Below are positions 27,014 through 35,792 of a DNA stretch of 64,000 nucleotides, piece after piece. A program made the position numbers and the translations under genes. Every line of letters starts with the position of its first letter. Position 1 is the stretch's first letter. The notes under the pieces were generated by a model. It saw only the letters and a program-made list of their open reading frames with translations. It ran no database searches and was not told the origin of the DNA. The DNA is from Paraburkholderia acidisoli (GTDB taxonomy: Bacteria > Pseudomonadota > Gammaproteobacteria > Burkholderiales > Burkholderiaceae): assembly GCF_009789675.1 (NCBI RefSeq), contig NZ_CP046913.1:62001-126000 (forward strand). Direction: 5' to 3'.

Positions 27014-27292
27014 GCAAGCTCGCCGGGCGCGGGTTTTCGCGCCGTGTTCGACGCATCGTGTTCACGCTCAAGGTGTCCCACGCGCCTGGCGACACGATGT
27101 AGCAAGACCTGTTGCACGACCCGCGTTGCCGTGCCGTCCCGGCGCACGCCGCGCGAATGGCCGCCGCGCGGTTCTACCGGACGCGCGCGCCGCACACGCC
27201 GCACGCGCCGAAAGCGACCTCGCGCGAGATCACGCGGCCCCGCACGGCACGCGGTTCGCGCCGCTCGCCCGCAAAGAGGCACAATTGCGGGT

Positions 27293-28351
27293 ATGAACCA
27301 GGATCCTTCCCCCTTCTCAGGCGATCACGACGCCGCGCCCGCCGGCAACGACGGCGCCGCGCCCTACGCGCGCCTCACGCCCGAATGTGTGCTCGACGCG
27401 CTCGACAGCGTGCTGATGCCCGCCGGGCGCCGCACCGACGGCCGCATGCTCGCGCTCAACAGTTACGAGAACCGCGTCTACCAGGTGGGCGTGGAAGACG
27501 GGCCGCCGCTCGTCGCCAAGTTCTACCGGCCCGAGCGCTGGAGCGACGAGGCCATACTCGAAGAGCACGCGTTCGTCGCCGAACTCGCCGCGCGCGAGAT
27601 TCCCGCCGTGCCCGCGCTGGTGCTCGAAGGCCGCACGCTGCATTCGTATGAAGGTTTCCGTTTCGCGTTGTTCGAGCGGCGCGGCGGCCGCGCGCCCGAT
27701 CTCGACCGCAGCGACACGCTCGAATGGCTCGGCCGCTTCATCGGCCGGATTCACGCCGTGGGCGCGACCGAGCCGTATCGCGCGCGTCCCGCCATCGACA
27801 TCGAAACGTTCGGCTACGAGCCGCGCGCGTTCCTGCTGGAGCACGATTTCGTGCCGCGCGACCTGCGCGAGGCGTGGCGAACGGCAGTCGATTTCGCGCT
27901 CGAAGGCGTGAAGGGCGCGTTCGAGCGCGCGAGCGAAGGCGGTGAGATCCGGCCGTTGCGCCTGCATGGCGACTGCCATCCGAGCAACGTGCTCTGGACC
28001 GACGCCGGCCCGCATTTCGTCGACTTCGACGACAGCCGCATGGGCCCCGCGATTCAGGATCTCTGGCTGCTGCTGCCCGGCGACCGCGCGGGCGCGTCGC
28101 GCGCGCTCGCCGACCTGCTCGCCGGTTACGAGGACTTCTGCGAGTTCGAGCCGCGCGAACTGCATCTGGTCGAAGCGCTGCGCACGCTGCGCCTCATCCA
28201 TTATTCGGCGTGGCTCGCGCGCCGCTGGCACGACCCCGCGTTCCCCGCGGCGTTCCCGTGGTTCAACACGCAGCGCTACTGGGAAGAGCGCGTTCTCGAA
28301 CTGCGCGAGCAGATCGGCGCGATGCAGGAAGGGCCGCTCTGGCCCGTGTGA
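27293..28351 (+). CDS. srkA: Stress response kinase SrkA (YihE) family
   Basis: 352-residue Ser/Thr-type kinase of the APH/choline-kinase fold, which in E. coli counters MazEF-linked death under stress. Visible features: the phosphate-loop region NSYENRVYQVG, the nucleotide Lys in LVAKFYRPERWS, the catalytic HGDCHPSNVLW and the metal-binding DFDDS. The C-terminal part RYWEERVLELREQI is typical. The ATG at 27293 is preferred over an open upstream extension. Its stop lies 17 bases from the end of the convergent DUF3857 gene. Confidence 0.93.
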   Translation: MNQDPSPFSGDHDAAPAGNDGAAPYARLTPECVLDALDSVLMPAGRRTDGRMLALNSYENRVYQVGVEDGPPLVAKFYRPERWSDEAILEEHAFVAELAAREIPAVPALVLEGRTLHSYEGFRFALFERRGGRAPDLDRSDTLEWLGRFIGRIHAVGATEPYRARPAIDIETFGYEPRAFLLEHDFVPRDLREAWRTAVDFALEGVKGAFERASEGGEIRPLRLHGDCHPSNVLWTDAGPHFVDFDDSRMGPAIQDLWLLLPGDRAGASRALADLLAGYEDFCEFEPRELHLVEALRTLRLIHYSAWLARRWHDPAFPAAFPWFNTQRYWEERVLELREQIGAMQEGPLWPV

Positions 28352-28368
28352 GGCAGCCCGGCGCGCGC

Positions 28369-30342
28369 TCACTGATCGCTGGGCGCGCCGTTCGGCGCCT
28401 GCATCGCGGCCGCCGGCTTGACGATCAACTGGGCGCGCAGATCGCGCGCCATCTTTTCGAACACGGGCCGCATCTGCGTGAAGTCGTCGGCGCTGCACAC
28501 GTCGCTCGCGAAATGCGTGCGGCCCGTGCGCGTCACGCGCAGCACGTTCGAGGCTGCGTCGAGCGCGTACTGCGAGCGGAAATCCACGAAACGATTGTCG
28601 GCGTGCTGCGAGATCGGCACGTCGAGCACGCGCATGCCGGGCGGCAGCGCGATGCGCGCGCGCTCCGTCACCACGACGTTGCGGCAGACGAACGGCTGCG
28701 TGCGCCGCGGCTCGCCGAGCCAGTAGCGCAGCGAGGCGTCGAGCCCGCCCACGAAGCTCGTGAGCGTGGGCACGGGCGTGGTCATTTCCGGGTCGACGAA
28801 GCCGTCGAAGCTGCCCGTGAGCGTGAGCACGAGCGGGCCGCCGGTGGCGTCGAGCGAACTGGAGGCCAGCGTGGCGCTGCCCCGCAGATTGGCGTTGCGC
28901 AGCTCCCATTGCAGCGATTCCTCGCGCTGCGCGGGCGTTTGCAGGCGCAGCACGCTGCGCGTCTGTTCCGCCGACCAGCCGTCCGCCTGTAGCCGGTACA
29001 CGAAGCGCGCCGAGCCGTCGGGCGCAACGGTGATGTCGAGGTCGCTGTCGCGCGTGGTGCTGGCCGTGGCGGGCGTGCGCAGCTGCGTGCCGTCGCCGGC
29101 GAGCACGGCCACGCGATCCATGTCGGTCGAGGGCAGATAGCCGAACTCGATGTTGCTGGCCGTGGAGTCCGCGAACATCTGCAAGTCGGGCAGCCACGTG
29201 ATGACGTGATTGATGATGCCGAAGCCGGGCACGGCGGGCAGCGTGTAGACCGTGCCGCTGTTGATGAGCGCGGGCGTGTTGCGGATGCCCACGGCGTCGA
29301 GCAGCGCGCCGTACAGCGCCACGTGGTCCTTGCAGTCGCCGTAGCGGTTCGCGAGCACCTCGGTCACGCGATGCGGCACGATCTCGCCGCGCCCCACGTT
29401 GATCGCCACGTAACGGATGTTGCGGCGCACCCAGTCGTAGAGCGTTTGCGCTTTCGCGCGCGGTGTGCCGTCGCGAGCCGTGAGCGATTGCGCGAGCCGC
29501 ACGAGGGCGGCGTCGCGCGTGGTCGTATCGGCCGAGGCTTCGCGGTAGACCTGCGCGAACGCGGCGTAGTCGGGGAAGGTGGAGACCATCAGCCGGTCGC
29601 CGTAGCTCACATAGGCCACCGAGCCGTATTCGAGGCGCTCGAAATTGCTCTTGTCGTAGCGGTATTCGTAGCGCGTGCGGCCGTTGTGCGTGACGGGCGC
29701 GAGCGCGGTGAAGCCGCGCGCGTCGGCATAGAGCGGCACTTTGGCGGGCAGGTCGTAGATCACGCGGAAGTTGTGCGTGGGCGCGAGATCGGGCGGCGTG
29801 AAGTCGCTGAACCAGCCGGGCACGATGGGCACGCGCTGGGTGCGCCGCCACGTGAGATGCACGCGCGCGCCCGGCTCCACGGCCGGAAACACGATCACCT
29901 TGTCCTGCACGTCCTGGAACATCGGCGCGTCGAACGAGCGCACTTCCTGCACGTCGCGAATCTGCTCGCGGCGCACGTCGTGGCGGCCGCCCGCCGGGTC
30001 TTCGGTCCAGGCTTCGAGAATGTCGACGTGCGCCATCTCGCGGTTGAACCACACGTAATACTGACCGGCCCGCGCGATGCCCGCCTCGGTGTTCACGCGC
30101 AGCGTGAGCGAGTCGAGCTTGGTGTACGAGCCGTCGGCGTTGACGGTGAAGGTCTGCGTCTCGCCTTCGTTCGTGTAGGGCGCCTGCGCGGCGCTGCCGG
30201 CGGGTTCGAGCGGCACGTTCGCCACGGCGGCCGTGGACGGCGCGAGCGTGGCGGCGCTCGCGGGCGCGTCGGCGGCCAGCGCGGCGGCGGCCGGGCCCCC
30301 GAGTGCGAACAGGGCGATACGGAAGACGAAGGCGAGGCGCAT
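28369..30342 (-). CDS. DUF3857 and transglutaminase-like domain protein
   Basis: 657-residue exported protein of unknown substrate. A signal peptide (about 1-23, ending LAADA) precedes a DUF3857 domain (about 60-240) and a transglutaminase-like core: catalytic Cys in RYGDCKDHVALY (about 340-351), His in NHVITWLP and Asp about fifteen residues later. The C-terminal third is beta-rich. Such proteins are usually periplasmic and single-gene, as here. Whether the core is an active peptidase or transferase cannot be told. Start at 30342 fits the signal peptide. Confidence 0.88.
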   Translation of the reverse strand: MRLAFVFRIALFALGGPAAAALAADAPASAATLAPSTAAVANVPLEPAGSAAQAPYTNEGETQTFTVNADGSYTKLDSLTLRVNTEAGIARAGQYYVWFNREMAHVDILEAWTEDPAGGRHDVRREQIRDVQEVRSFDAPMFQDVQDKVIVFPAVEPGARVHLTWRRTQRVPIVPGWFSDFTPPDLAPTHNFRVIYDLPAKVPLYADARGFTALAPVTHNGRTRYEYRYDKSNFERLEYGSVAYVSYGDRLMVSTFPDYAAFAQVYREASADTTTRDAALVRLAQSLTARDGTPRAKAQTLYDWVRRNIRYVAINVGRGEIVPHRVTEVLANRYGDCKDHVALYGALLDAVGIRNTPALINSGTVYTLPAVPGFGIINHVITWLPDLQMFADSTASNIEFGYLPSTDMDRVAVLAGDGTQLRTPATASTTRDSDLDITVAPDGSARFVYRLQADGWSAEQTRSVLRLQTPAQREESLQWELRNANLRGSATLASSSLDATGGPLVLTLTGSFDGFVDPEMTTPVPTLTSFVGGLDASLRYWLGEPRRTQPFVCRNVVVTERARIALPPGMRVLDVPISQHADNRFVDFRSQYALDAASNVLRVTRTGRTHFASDVCSADDFTQMRPVFEKMARDLRAQLIVKPAAAMQAPNGAPSDQ

Positions 30343-30882
30343 GAGGGGCTCGGCGAATGTCGGGTCACGGATGAGCGCAGGACGGCATGGCAGACGGCGC
30401 GGAGCGCGCGTGCCACACCGTTGCCAGTTCAAGGCGGGCCAATTTTCTTGTCAAGCGGATGGGGCGCATAGCGCGCGAGGCTCGTGCCCCAATGCGTGCT
30501 TATGTGCGTTTGCGCACCGCTCAACGGGCTTTTTCCTGGCGCCGATGCCAACCGTTCGCATCGGCGTGGCGTTTTCGCCGTGCCCAAACATCGGTGTGCC
30601 AGGCGTTTTCCCTCATGCGCTTTTCCCGCTTTTATCCCGTTATTTCGATTGCTGCATTGGCAGCATGAATGGGCGCGGGCGATCGGATTTGTGCATATGC
30701 ATCGCTGTCTCATATTGCCAAGCGCGCGCCGGGGCACTAACGTTCGGGGCTGCCACATCCGGCAGACAGTTTTTCGGCGTCCACAGGCGCCAGAAACGCG
30801 AGAGACCACGCCTACCACCCGCCATCTGGCAAGGGACCGGAGCCGGTGCGCATGCCCGCCTTCGGCCGCCATAGGAGACACC
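30343..30882. other. Divergent intergenic region upstream of the OFA-type MFS gene
   Basis: About 540 bases. Moderately AT-rich around 30560-30720, with a weak promoter-like pair TTGTGC and CATATT 16 bases apart near 30695-30725. No gene supported. Confidence 0.35.
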
Positions 30883-32283
30883 ATGAGCAGCGTTGCTGAT
30901 TCGACGCGCGGTGCGCAAAACGCACCATTCTTTTCCAAGGAGGCGACCGTCGCGCCGCCCGGCTTTTCGCGCTGGATGGTGCCGCCCGCCGCGCTCGCGG
31001 TGCATCTGTGCATCGGCCAGGCGTACGCGTTTTCCGTCTTCAATGCGCCGCTCACGAAGGTGATCGGCGTGACCCAATCCGCGCCCGGCGACTGGACGCT
31101 CACGACGCTCGGCTGGATTTTCTCGCTCGCGATCGTGTTCCTCGGCCTCTCCGCCGCGTTCGGCGGCAAGTGGCTCGAGCGCGTCGGCCCGCGCCGCACG
31201 ATGTTCACGGCGGCCTGCTGCTTCGGCGGCGGTTTCCTCGTCTCCGCGCTCGGCGTGTATCTGCACCAGATCGTGCTGCTGTATCTCGGCTACGGCGTGA
31301 TCGGCGGCATCGGCCTCGGGCTCGGCTATGTTTCGCCGGTTTCCACGCTGATCCGCTGGTTCCCGGACCGCCGCGGCATGGCGACGGGCCTCGCGATCAT
31401 GGGCTTCGGCGGCGGCGCGATGATCGCGGCACCGCTCTCCGTGATGCTGATGAAGCACTTCGCGAGCGACACGAGCTCGGGCGTGGCGCAGACCTTCGTG
31501 GTGCTGGGCGTGGCCTACTTCATCTCGATGACGATCGGCTCGATCGCCATTCGCGTGCCCGCGCCTGACTGGAAGCCGGCTGGCTGGACGCCGCCCGTGG
31601 TCGCGAAGAAGCTGGTTTCGAGCAAGCACGTGCATATCGACGAAGCGCTCAAGACGCCGCAGTTCTACCTGATCTGGCTCGTGCTGTTCCTGAACGTGAC
31701 GGCCGGCATCGGCATTCTCGGCCAGGCTTCGGTGATGATCCAGGAAAGCTTCAAGGACACCGTCACGGCGGGCGCCGCCGCCGGGTTCGTGGGCCTGCTG
31801 TCGCTCTTCAACATGGGCGGGCGTCTGGTGTGGGCTTCGGCGTCGGACTGGGTCGGCCGCAAGAACACGTACTTCATCTTCTTCGTGCTCGGTGCGATCC
31901 TGTACTACGCGGTGCCGCAATTCGCGCAGAGCGGCAACATCGTGCTGTTCGTGCTGGCCTACTGCCTGATCCTGTCGATGTACGGCGGCGGCTTCTCGAC
32001 CGTGCCCGCGTATCTCGCGGACATGTTCGGCACGGCCTTCGTCGGCGGCATTCACGGCCGTCTGCTCACGGCGTGGGCCGCGGCGGGCGTCGCGGGCCCG
32101 GCGCTCGTGAACTATCTGCGCCAGTATCAGCTCGCCAACGGTGTGGCCAAGGCCGACGCGTACACGATGACGGTGCACATCATGGCGCTGCTGCTGATCG
32201 TGGGCTTCGTCTGCAATCTGCTGGTGCGCCGCGTGAACGAAAAGCATCACATGAGCGAGTCGCAGCTCGCCGCCAAACAGTAA
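30883..32283 (+). CDS. MFS transporter, oxalate/formate antiporter (OFA) family
   Basis: 466-residue carrier with about 12 membrane helices. The OFA character shows in FSRWMVPPAALAVHLCIGQAYAFSVFNAPL, RWFPDRRGMATGLAIMGFGGGA and the second-half FVGLLSLFNMGGRLVWASASDWVGRKN. Known members exchange oxalate, formate or related monocarboxylates; the substrate here is open. TAGGAG precedes the ATG at 30883. A 41-residue membrane protein follows after 12 bases and is probably its partner. Confidence 0.9.
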   Translation: MSSVADSTRGAQNAPFFSKEATVAPPGFSRWMVPPAALAVHLCIGQAYAFSVFNAPLTKVIGVTQSAPGDWTLTTLGWIFSLAIVFLGLSAAFGGKWLERVGPRRTMFTAACCFGGGFLVSALGVYLHQIVLLYLGYGVIGGIGLGLGYVSPVSTLIRWFPDRRGMATGLAIMGFGGGAMIAAPLSVMLMKHFASDTSSGVAQTFVVLGVAYFISMTIGSIAIRVPAPDWKPAGWTPPVVAKKLVSSKHVHIDEALKTPQFYLIWLVLFLNVTAGIGILGQASVMIQESFKDTVTAGAAAGFVGLLSLFNMGGRLVWASASDWVGRKNTYFIFFVLGAILYYAVPQFAQSGNIVLFVLAYCLILSMYGGGFSTVPAYLADMFGTAFVGGIHGRLLTAWAAAGVAGPALVNYLRQYQLANGVAKADAYTMTVHIMALLLIVGFVCNLLVRRVNEKHHMSESQLAAKQ

Positions 32284-32295
32284 GGAACCCGAACC

Positions 32296-32421
32296 ATGAA
32301 TACCGTTGCTCCGAAGTCCTCGAACAAGGTGCTGATGGCCGTGTTCTGGCTCTACGTGCTCGTGCCGCTCGTCTGGGGCGTGACCAACACGCTCAAGCAG
32401 GCGTTCAAGCTGTTCGGCTGA
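32296..32421 (+). CDS. MFS transporter small subunit-like protein (41 residues)
   Basis: 41 residues, MNTVAPKSSNKVLMAVFWLY to KQAFKLFG: a short polar start, one membrane helix (about 12-30) ending in a conserved-looking WGVTNTLKQAFKLF amphipathic tail. The start lies 12 bases after the MFS stop with AAGGAA upstream. Proteins of this size and sequence type accompany OFA-family carriers in many Burkholderiales and are annotated as MFS small subunit; I rely on memory for that. Role in stability or transport is inferred from the pairing. Confidence 0.82.
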   Translation: MNTVAPKSSNKVLMAVFWLYVLVPLVWGVTNTLKQAFKLFG

Positions 32422-32457
32422 TGCCGCGCTGCATTCGCTGAAAAAGCCGCACCCCAC

Positions 32458-32496
32458 GCGGGCCGCCGACGCAAGTCGCGCGGCCCGCGCTGTTTT
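32458..32496 (+). terminator. Terminator of the OFA carrier operon
   Basis: gcgggccgc (32458-32466) pairs with gcggcccgc (32480-32488), followed by GCTGTTTTT. Confidence 0.75.
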
Positions 32497-32645
32497 TGCG
32501 GGGCGCGATCGTAAGGTGATCGCGTCCCGGTGCGCGGTGCGCGGCGAGCGGTGCGCGGCGAGCGAGCGGCGTGCAGGTTCGCAACGGTCTCGCGCCGCGC
32601 GGGCGTACGATGCGCTTCATCGGTGCCGGAAAGCGGAGACGGACG

Positions 32646-34067
32646 ATGGTGCGGCTCATGATGATCCTGCTGGGCGTGGACTATCTGCGCGCGCGCTGGC
32701 GCGGCGTGCTGCTGATGGGCGCGCTGAGCGCGCTCGTCGGGCTGGGTCTGTTTCTCGATGCGCTCGACGGCGTGCTGCATTTCCACATCGCCCCGTTCGC
32801 GTGGATTCTGCTGGTCGAAGGGCTCGCCACGCTGGCCGTGGCGTGGACCGGCATGGGCGGCCAGCGCACGCTGCGCTACCTGAAAGGCGCGAGCTTCTGC
32901 GCGACGGCCGTGCTGATCCTCTCGGGGTATCGCCACGGCTCGTTCATTCTCTCGATGATCTTCGCCACGCTGTTTCTCGCCGATGGCGTGCTGCAGATCG
33001 CCTCGGCGTGGGTCGTGCGCTATCGCACGTGGCGGCTCGCGGTGGCGGGCGGCGCGGTCGAGATCGGTATCGCCGTCTTTCTGTATCAGCCGTACCCGAC
33101 GCACTACAAGGGCACGGTGCCGTATTGCCTCGGCCTCGTGCTGTTCTTCGCGGGCTGGAACATGCTGCTGCTCGCGTTGCGGGCGCGCCGGCTCGCGGTG
33201 AATCCGGCGGCGGCGCAAGGCGGCCGGGCCGCGCTGGCCGCGAGCGCCGTGGGTGCCGCCGCGGACGGACCCACGCTCGCGCAGAAAGTGTTCGACGGAC
33301 CGCCCGCGCCGCAGGAGCACGCGCTCACCGTGCACGTGTGGACGCCCGTGGGCACGTCGAAAAGCGAGGCGCGGCGCCAGCCCGTGATCGACCGCTATAT
33401 CGCGGCCGTGGATCGCCACGGCGTGATCTCGACAGGGCACGCCGCGCTCGAGGCGCCGGAGCGCGTCTACATCAGCCTGTATCCCGCGATCGAAATCGAC
33501 CGCAATCCCGACGAATTCGCGCGGACGCTGCGCGCGACCCGCGAAAACGACGTGCCGGGGCTGTTTCAGCCCGACTACGCGACCGAGTCGCAGGCGTGGT
33601 GCCCGTCCACGCGGCAGGTGCGCATTCGCAATTACGACCCGCTGCGGCTCACGCGCTTCTGGCAGCACTATCGCGAGGACACGACCTACAACCTCACGCA
33701 TCGCAACTGTTCGAGCACGGTCTCGCATGCGCTCGAGGCGGCGCTCGAAGGCGCGACGCCTCGCGTGTGGGGCCACGGCTGGCTCGCGTTCGCGCGCATG
33801 CTCGCGACGCCGGAGTTGTGGGTGGCGGCGCAGTTGCGCAAGCGCGGCCAGACGATGGCGTGGACGCCCGGTCTCACGCTCGACTATGCACGCGCGCTCT
33901 CGATGCTGGCGGACCCGCGTCCTTCGGGGTGGACGCGTATGGTGCGGCTGGTGCGCGCGAAGGGGTTGCGCGAGGCGCGCGCACGGCGGGGTTCGCGCGA
34001 GGCCGCTTCGAAAGCCGCGCCGGACCCAGATGCCGACGAAGAAGGCGGCCAGCAGCGCGAGGCGTGA
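32646..34067 (+). CDS. HdeD-like (DUF308) membrane protein fused to a permuted papain-fold domain
   Basis: 473 residues. The first ~180 hold about six membrane helices of the HdeD/DUF308 kind (MVRLMMILLGVDYLRARWRG onward). A linker (about 185-225) leads to a soluble domain with HGVISTGHAAL (H265), a hydrophobic strand VYISLYP and, later, THRNCSSTVSHAL (C355). His before Cys in this spacing is the layout of permuted NlpC/P60-like (papain-fold) enzymes, so a Cys protease, amidase or acyltransferase is likely, tethered to the membrane. The start at 32646 has GGAG 7 bases upstream; longer starts at 32610 and 32571 are less well placed. The C-terminal 40 residues are Arg/Ala-rich. Confidence 0.72.
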   Translation: MVRLMMILLGVDYLRARWRGVLLMGALSALVGLGLFLDALDGVLHFHIAPFAWILLVEGLATLAVAWTGMGGQRTLRYLKGASFCATAVLILSGYRHGSFILSMIFATLFLADGVLQIASAWVVRYRTWRLAVAGGAVEIGIAVFLYQPYPTHYKGTVPYCLGLVLFFAGWNMLLLALRARRLAVNPAAAQGGRAALAASAVGAAADGPTLAQKVFDGPPAPQEHALTVHVWTPVGTSKSEARRQPVIDRYIAAVDRHGVISTGHAALEAPERVYISLYPAIEIDRNPDEFARTLRATRENDVPGLFQPDYATESQAWCPSTRQVRIRNYDPLRLTRFWQHYREDTTYNLTHRNCSSTVSHALEAALEGATPRVWGHGWLAFARMLATPELWVAAQLRKRGQTMAWTPGLTLDYARALSMLADPRPSGWTRMVRLVRAKGLREARARRGSREAASKAAPDPDADEEGGQQREA

Positions 34068-34194
34068 CGCGCGGTTTCATGGGCTCGCGTGGTGCACGCG
34101 TGGGCTGCTGTCGCGCTCGCGGCGCGCACCCTCGCGTGTCTCGCGCCGTACGGCGTGCAACCCGCGCCGGGCGTGGCTCCCTGCGAATGGCGCG

Positions 34195-35217
34195 TTACAC
34201 GTCGCAGGTCGAGCCCGCGCCCGCCGCTTCCTCGCGCGCGGCCTTCGCGCCTTCCACCTGCAAGATCGTCGGCAGCGATACACCGTTCTTCGCCGCCGTG
34301 ACCTCCGCGAGTATCGACACGGCAATTTCGGGCGGCGTGCGGCTGCCGATATAAATGCCGACCGGCCCATGCAACCGCGCGAGTTCGGCTTCCGAGAGAT
34401 CGAACTCCTTGAGCCGCTCGCGCCGCGCCGCGTTGTTGCGCCGCGAACCGAGTGCGCCCACGTAGAACGCGGGCGTTTTGAGCGCTTCCATCAGCGCGAG
34501 ATCGTCGAGTTTCGGGTCGTGCGTGAGCGCGATCACGGCGCAGCGTTCGTCGAGCTTCAGGTCGAGCACGGTGTCGTCGGGCATGGTGTGGACGAGCGTC
34601 GTGCCGGGCACGTCCCACGTGTCGGTGTATTCCTCGCGCGGGTCGCATACCGTCACCTGATAATCGAGCCCCGCCGCGATCTGGCAAAGATAGCGCGATA
34701 GCTGGCCCGCGCCGATCACGAGCATGCGGTAACGCGGGCCATGGATCGTCAGGAGGCGCGCGCCGTCGAAATGCACGCCGTCGGTGGCATTGGCGGGGCC
34801 GAGCGTCGCCGCGCCCGTGGCCATGTCGAGCGTGCGCGCGACGAGTTCGCCGCGCTCCACCGTGTCGAGCAGCGCGCGCAGGCGCGACAGCGCGCCGAGC
34901 GGTTCGAGCACGAGCTGGATCGTGCCGCCGCAGGGCAAGCCGAAACGGTGCGCTTCCTCGGCGGTGATGCCGTATTTCACGGCCTCGGGCGCGGGCTGCG
35001 TGACGCCTTCGCGGCGCACGCGCTCGATCAGGTCGTCTTCGATACAGCCGCCCGAGACCGAGCCCACCACGAGGCCGTCGTCGCGCACCACGAGCATCGC
35101 GCCCTCGGGCCGCGGCGAGGAGCCCCACGTCTTCACGACGGTCACGAGCAGCGCGCGATGGCCCGCGTCGAGCCAGCGCACGCCGGACTTCAGGACTTCG
35201 AGATCCACGCTGTCCAT
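34195..35217 (-). CDS. xdhC: XdhC/CoxI family molybdenum cofactor chaperone
   Basis: 340-residue cytosolic protein that binds molybdenum cofactor and helps insert its sulfurated form into xanthine dehydrogenase-type enzymes. The N-terminal XdhC domain has TWGSSPRPEGAMLVV and GSVSGGCIEDDLI with its conserved Cys; a second Cys lies in FGLPCGGTI. The C-terminal Rossmann domain (about 160-310) has VIGAGQLSRYL, ALTHDPKLDDLAL and YVGALGSRRN. It is the last gene of the cox operon and its start overlaps coxG by 28 bases. Confidence 0.93.
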   Translation of the reverse strand: MDSVDLEVLKSGVRWLDAGHRALLVTVVKTWGSSPRPEGAMLVVRDDGLVVGSVSGGCIEDDLIERVRREGVTQPAPEAVKYGITAEEAHRFGLPCGGTIQLVLEPLGALSRLRALLDTVERGELVARTLDMATGAATLGPANATDGVHFDGARLLTIHGPRYRMLVIGAGQLSRYLCQIAAGLDYQVTVCDPREEYTDTWDVPGTTLVHTMPDDTVLDLKLDERCAVIALTHDPKLDDLALMEALKTPAFYVGALGSRRNNAARRERLKEFDLSEAELARLHGPVGIYIGSRTPPEIAVSILAEVTAAKNGVSLPTILQVEGAKAAREEAAGAGSTCDV

Positions 35218-35792
35218 GATCGTTTCCTTGTTTGCGATGCGTCGGTGCTGCCGGTGTCGTCGACATTATCGTCGCCCGCTTCGTTCGCTGCGTTTTCCGC
35301 TGTCGCCGGCCCGGCGGATTCGTCCATTGCGGCCGCGCCGCTGTCCCGCTGTTCACCGAGCTGCTCGCCGAAGCGCCGGAAGAACTCGGCGGCGATCTTG
35401 CGCGCCGCGCCGTCCACGAGCCGCGAGCCGATCTGCGCGAGCTTGCCGCCCACCTGCGCGCGCGCCGTGTAGGCGAGCGTGGTGGCCGCGTCGCCGGCGG
35501 GTTCGAGCGTCACGTGCGCGTCGCCCTTGCCGAAACCCGCCGCGCCGCCCTGGCCTTCGAACACGATCGTGTAGCTGCGCGGCGCGTCGATATCGGCGAG
35601 TTGCATGCGGCCCTTGAAGCGCGCCTTCACCGGCCCGACCGCCGCCGTGAGCGCGACCGCGTAGGCATTCTCGCCATCGGCTTCGATGCTTTCGCAGCCG
35701 GGAATGCACGCCTTCAACATGGCCGTGTCGTTGAGCGCTTCCCACGCGCGCTGCTGCGGCACGGGCAACGTGTGGCTTTCGGTCAGCTCCAT
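35190..35792 (-). CDS. coxG: CoxG-type SRPBCC protein
   Basis: 200 residues. The first ~150 are a SRPBCC/CoxG domain (MELTESHTLPVPQQRAWEAL, CIPGCESIE, VGPVKARFKGRMQ, VGGKLAQIGSRLVDGAARK); the rest is an Asp/Ala-rich linker ending TRKRSWTAWISKS. CoxG helps anchor CO dehydrogenase to the membrane in carboxydotrophs, though family roles vary. Ends overlap both neighbours (10 bases with coxE, 28 with xdhC), so the operon is tightly coupled. Confidence 0.92.
   Translation of the reverse strand: MELTESHTLPVPQQRAWEALNDTAMLKACIPGCESIEADGENAYAVALTAAVGPVKARFKGRMQLADIDAPRSYTIVFEGQGGAAGFGKGDAHVTLEPAGDAATTLAYTARAQVGGKLAQIGSRLVDGAARKIAAEFFRRFGEQLGEQRDSGAAAMDESAGPATAENAANEAGDDNVDDTGSTDASQTRKRSWTAWISKS

Noticed and set aside
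27317..30052. 911-codon minus-strand frame across srkA and the DUF3857 gene
   Set aside because: It crosses two well supported genes in other frames and has low-complexity Arg-rich content.
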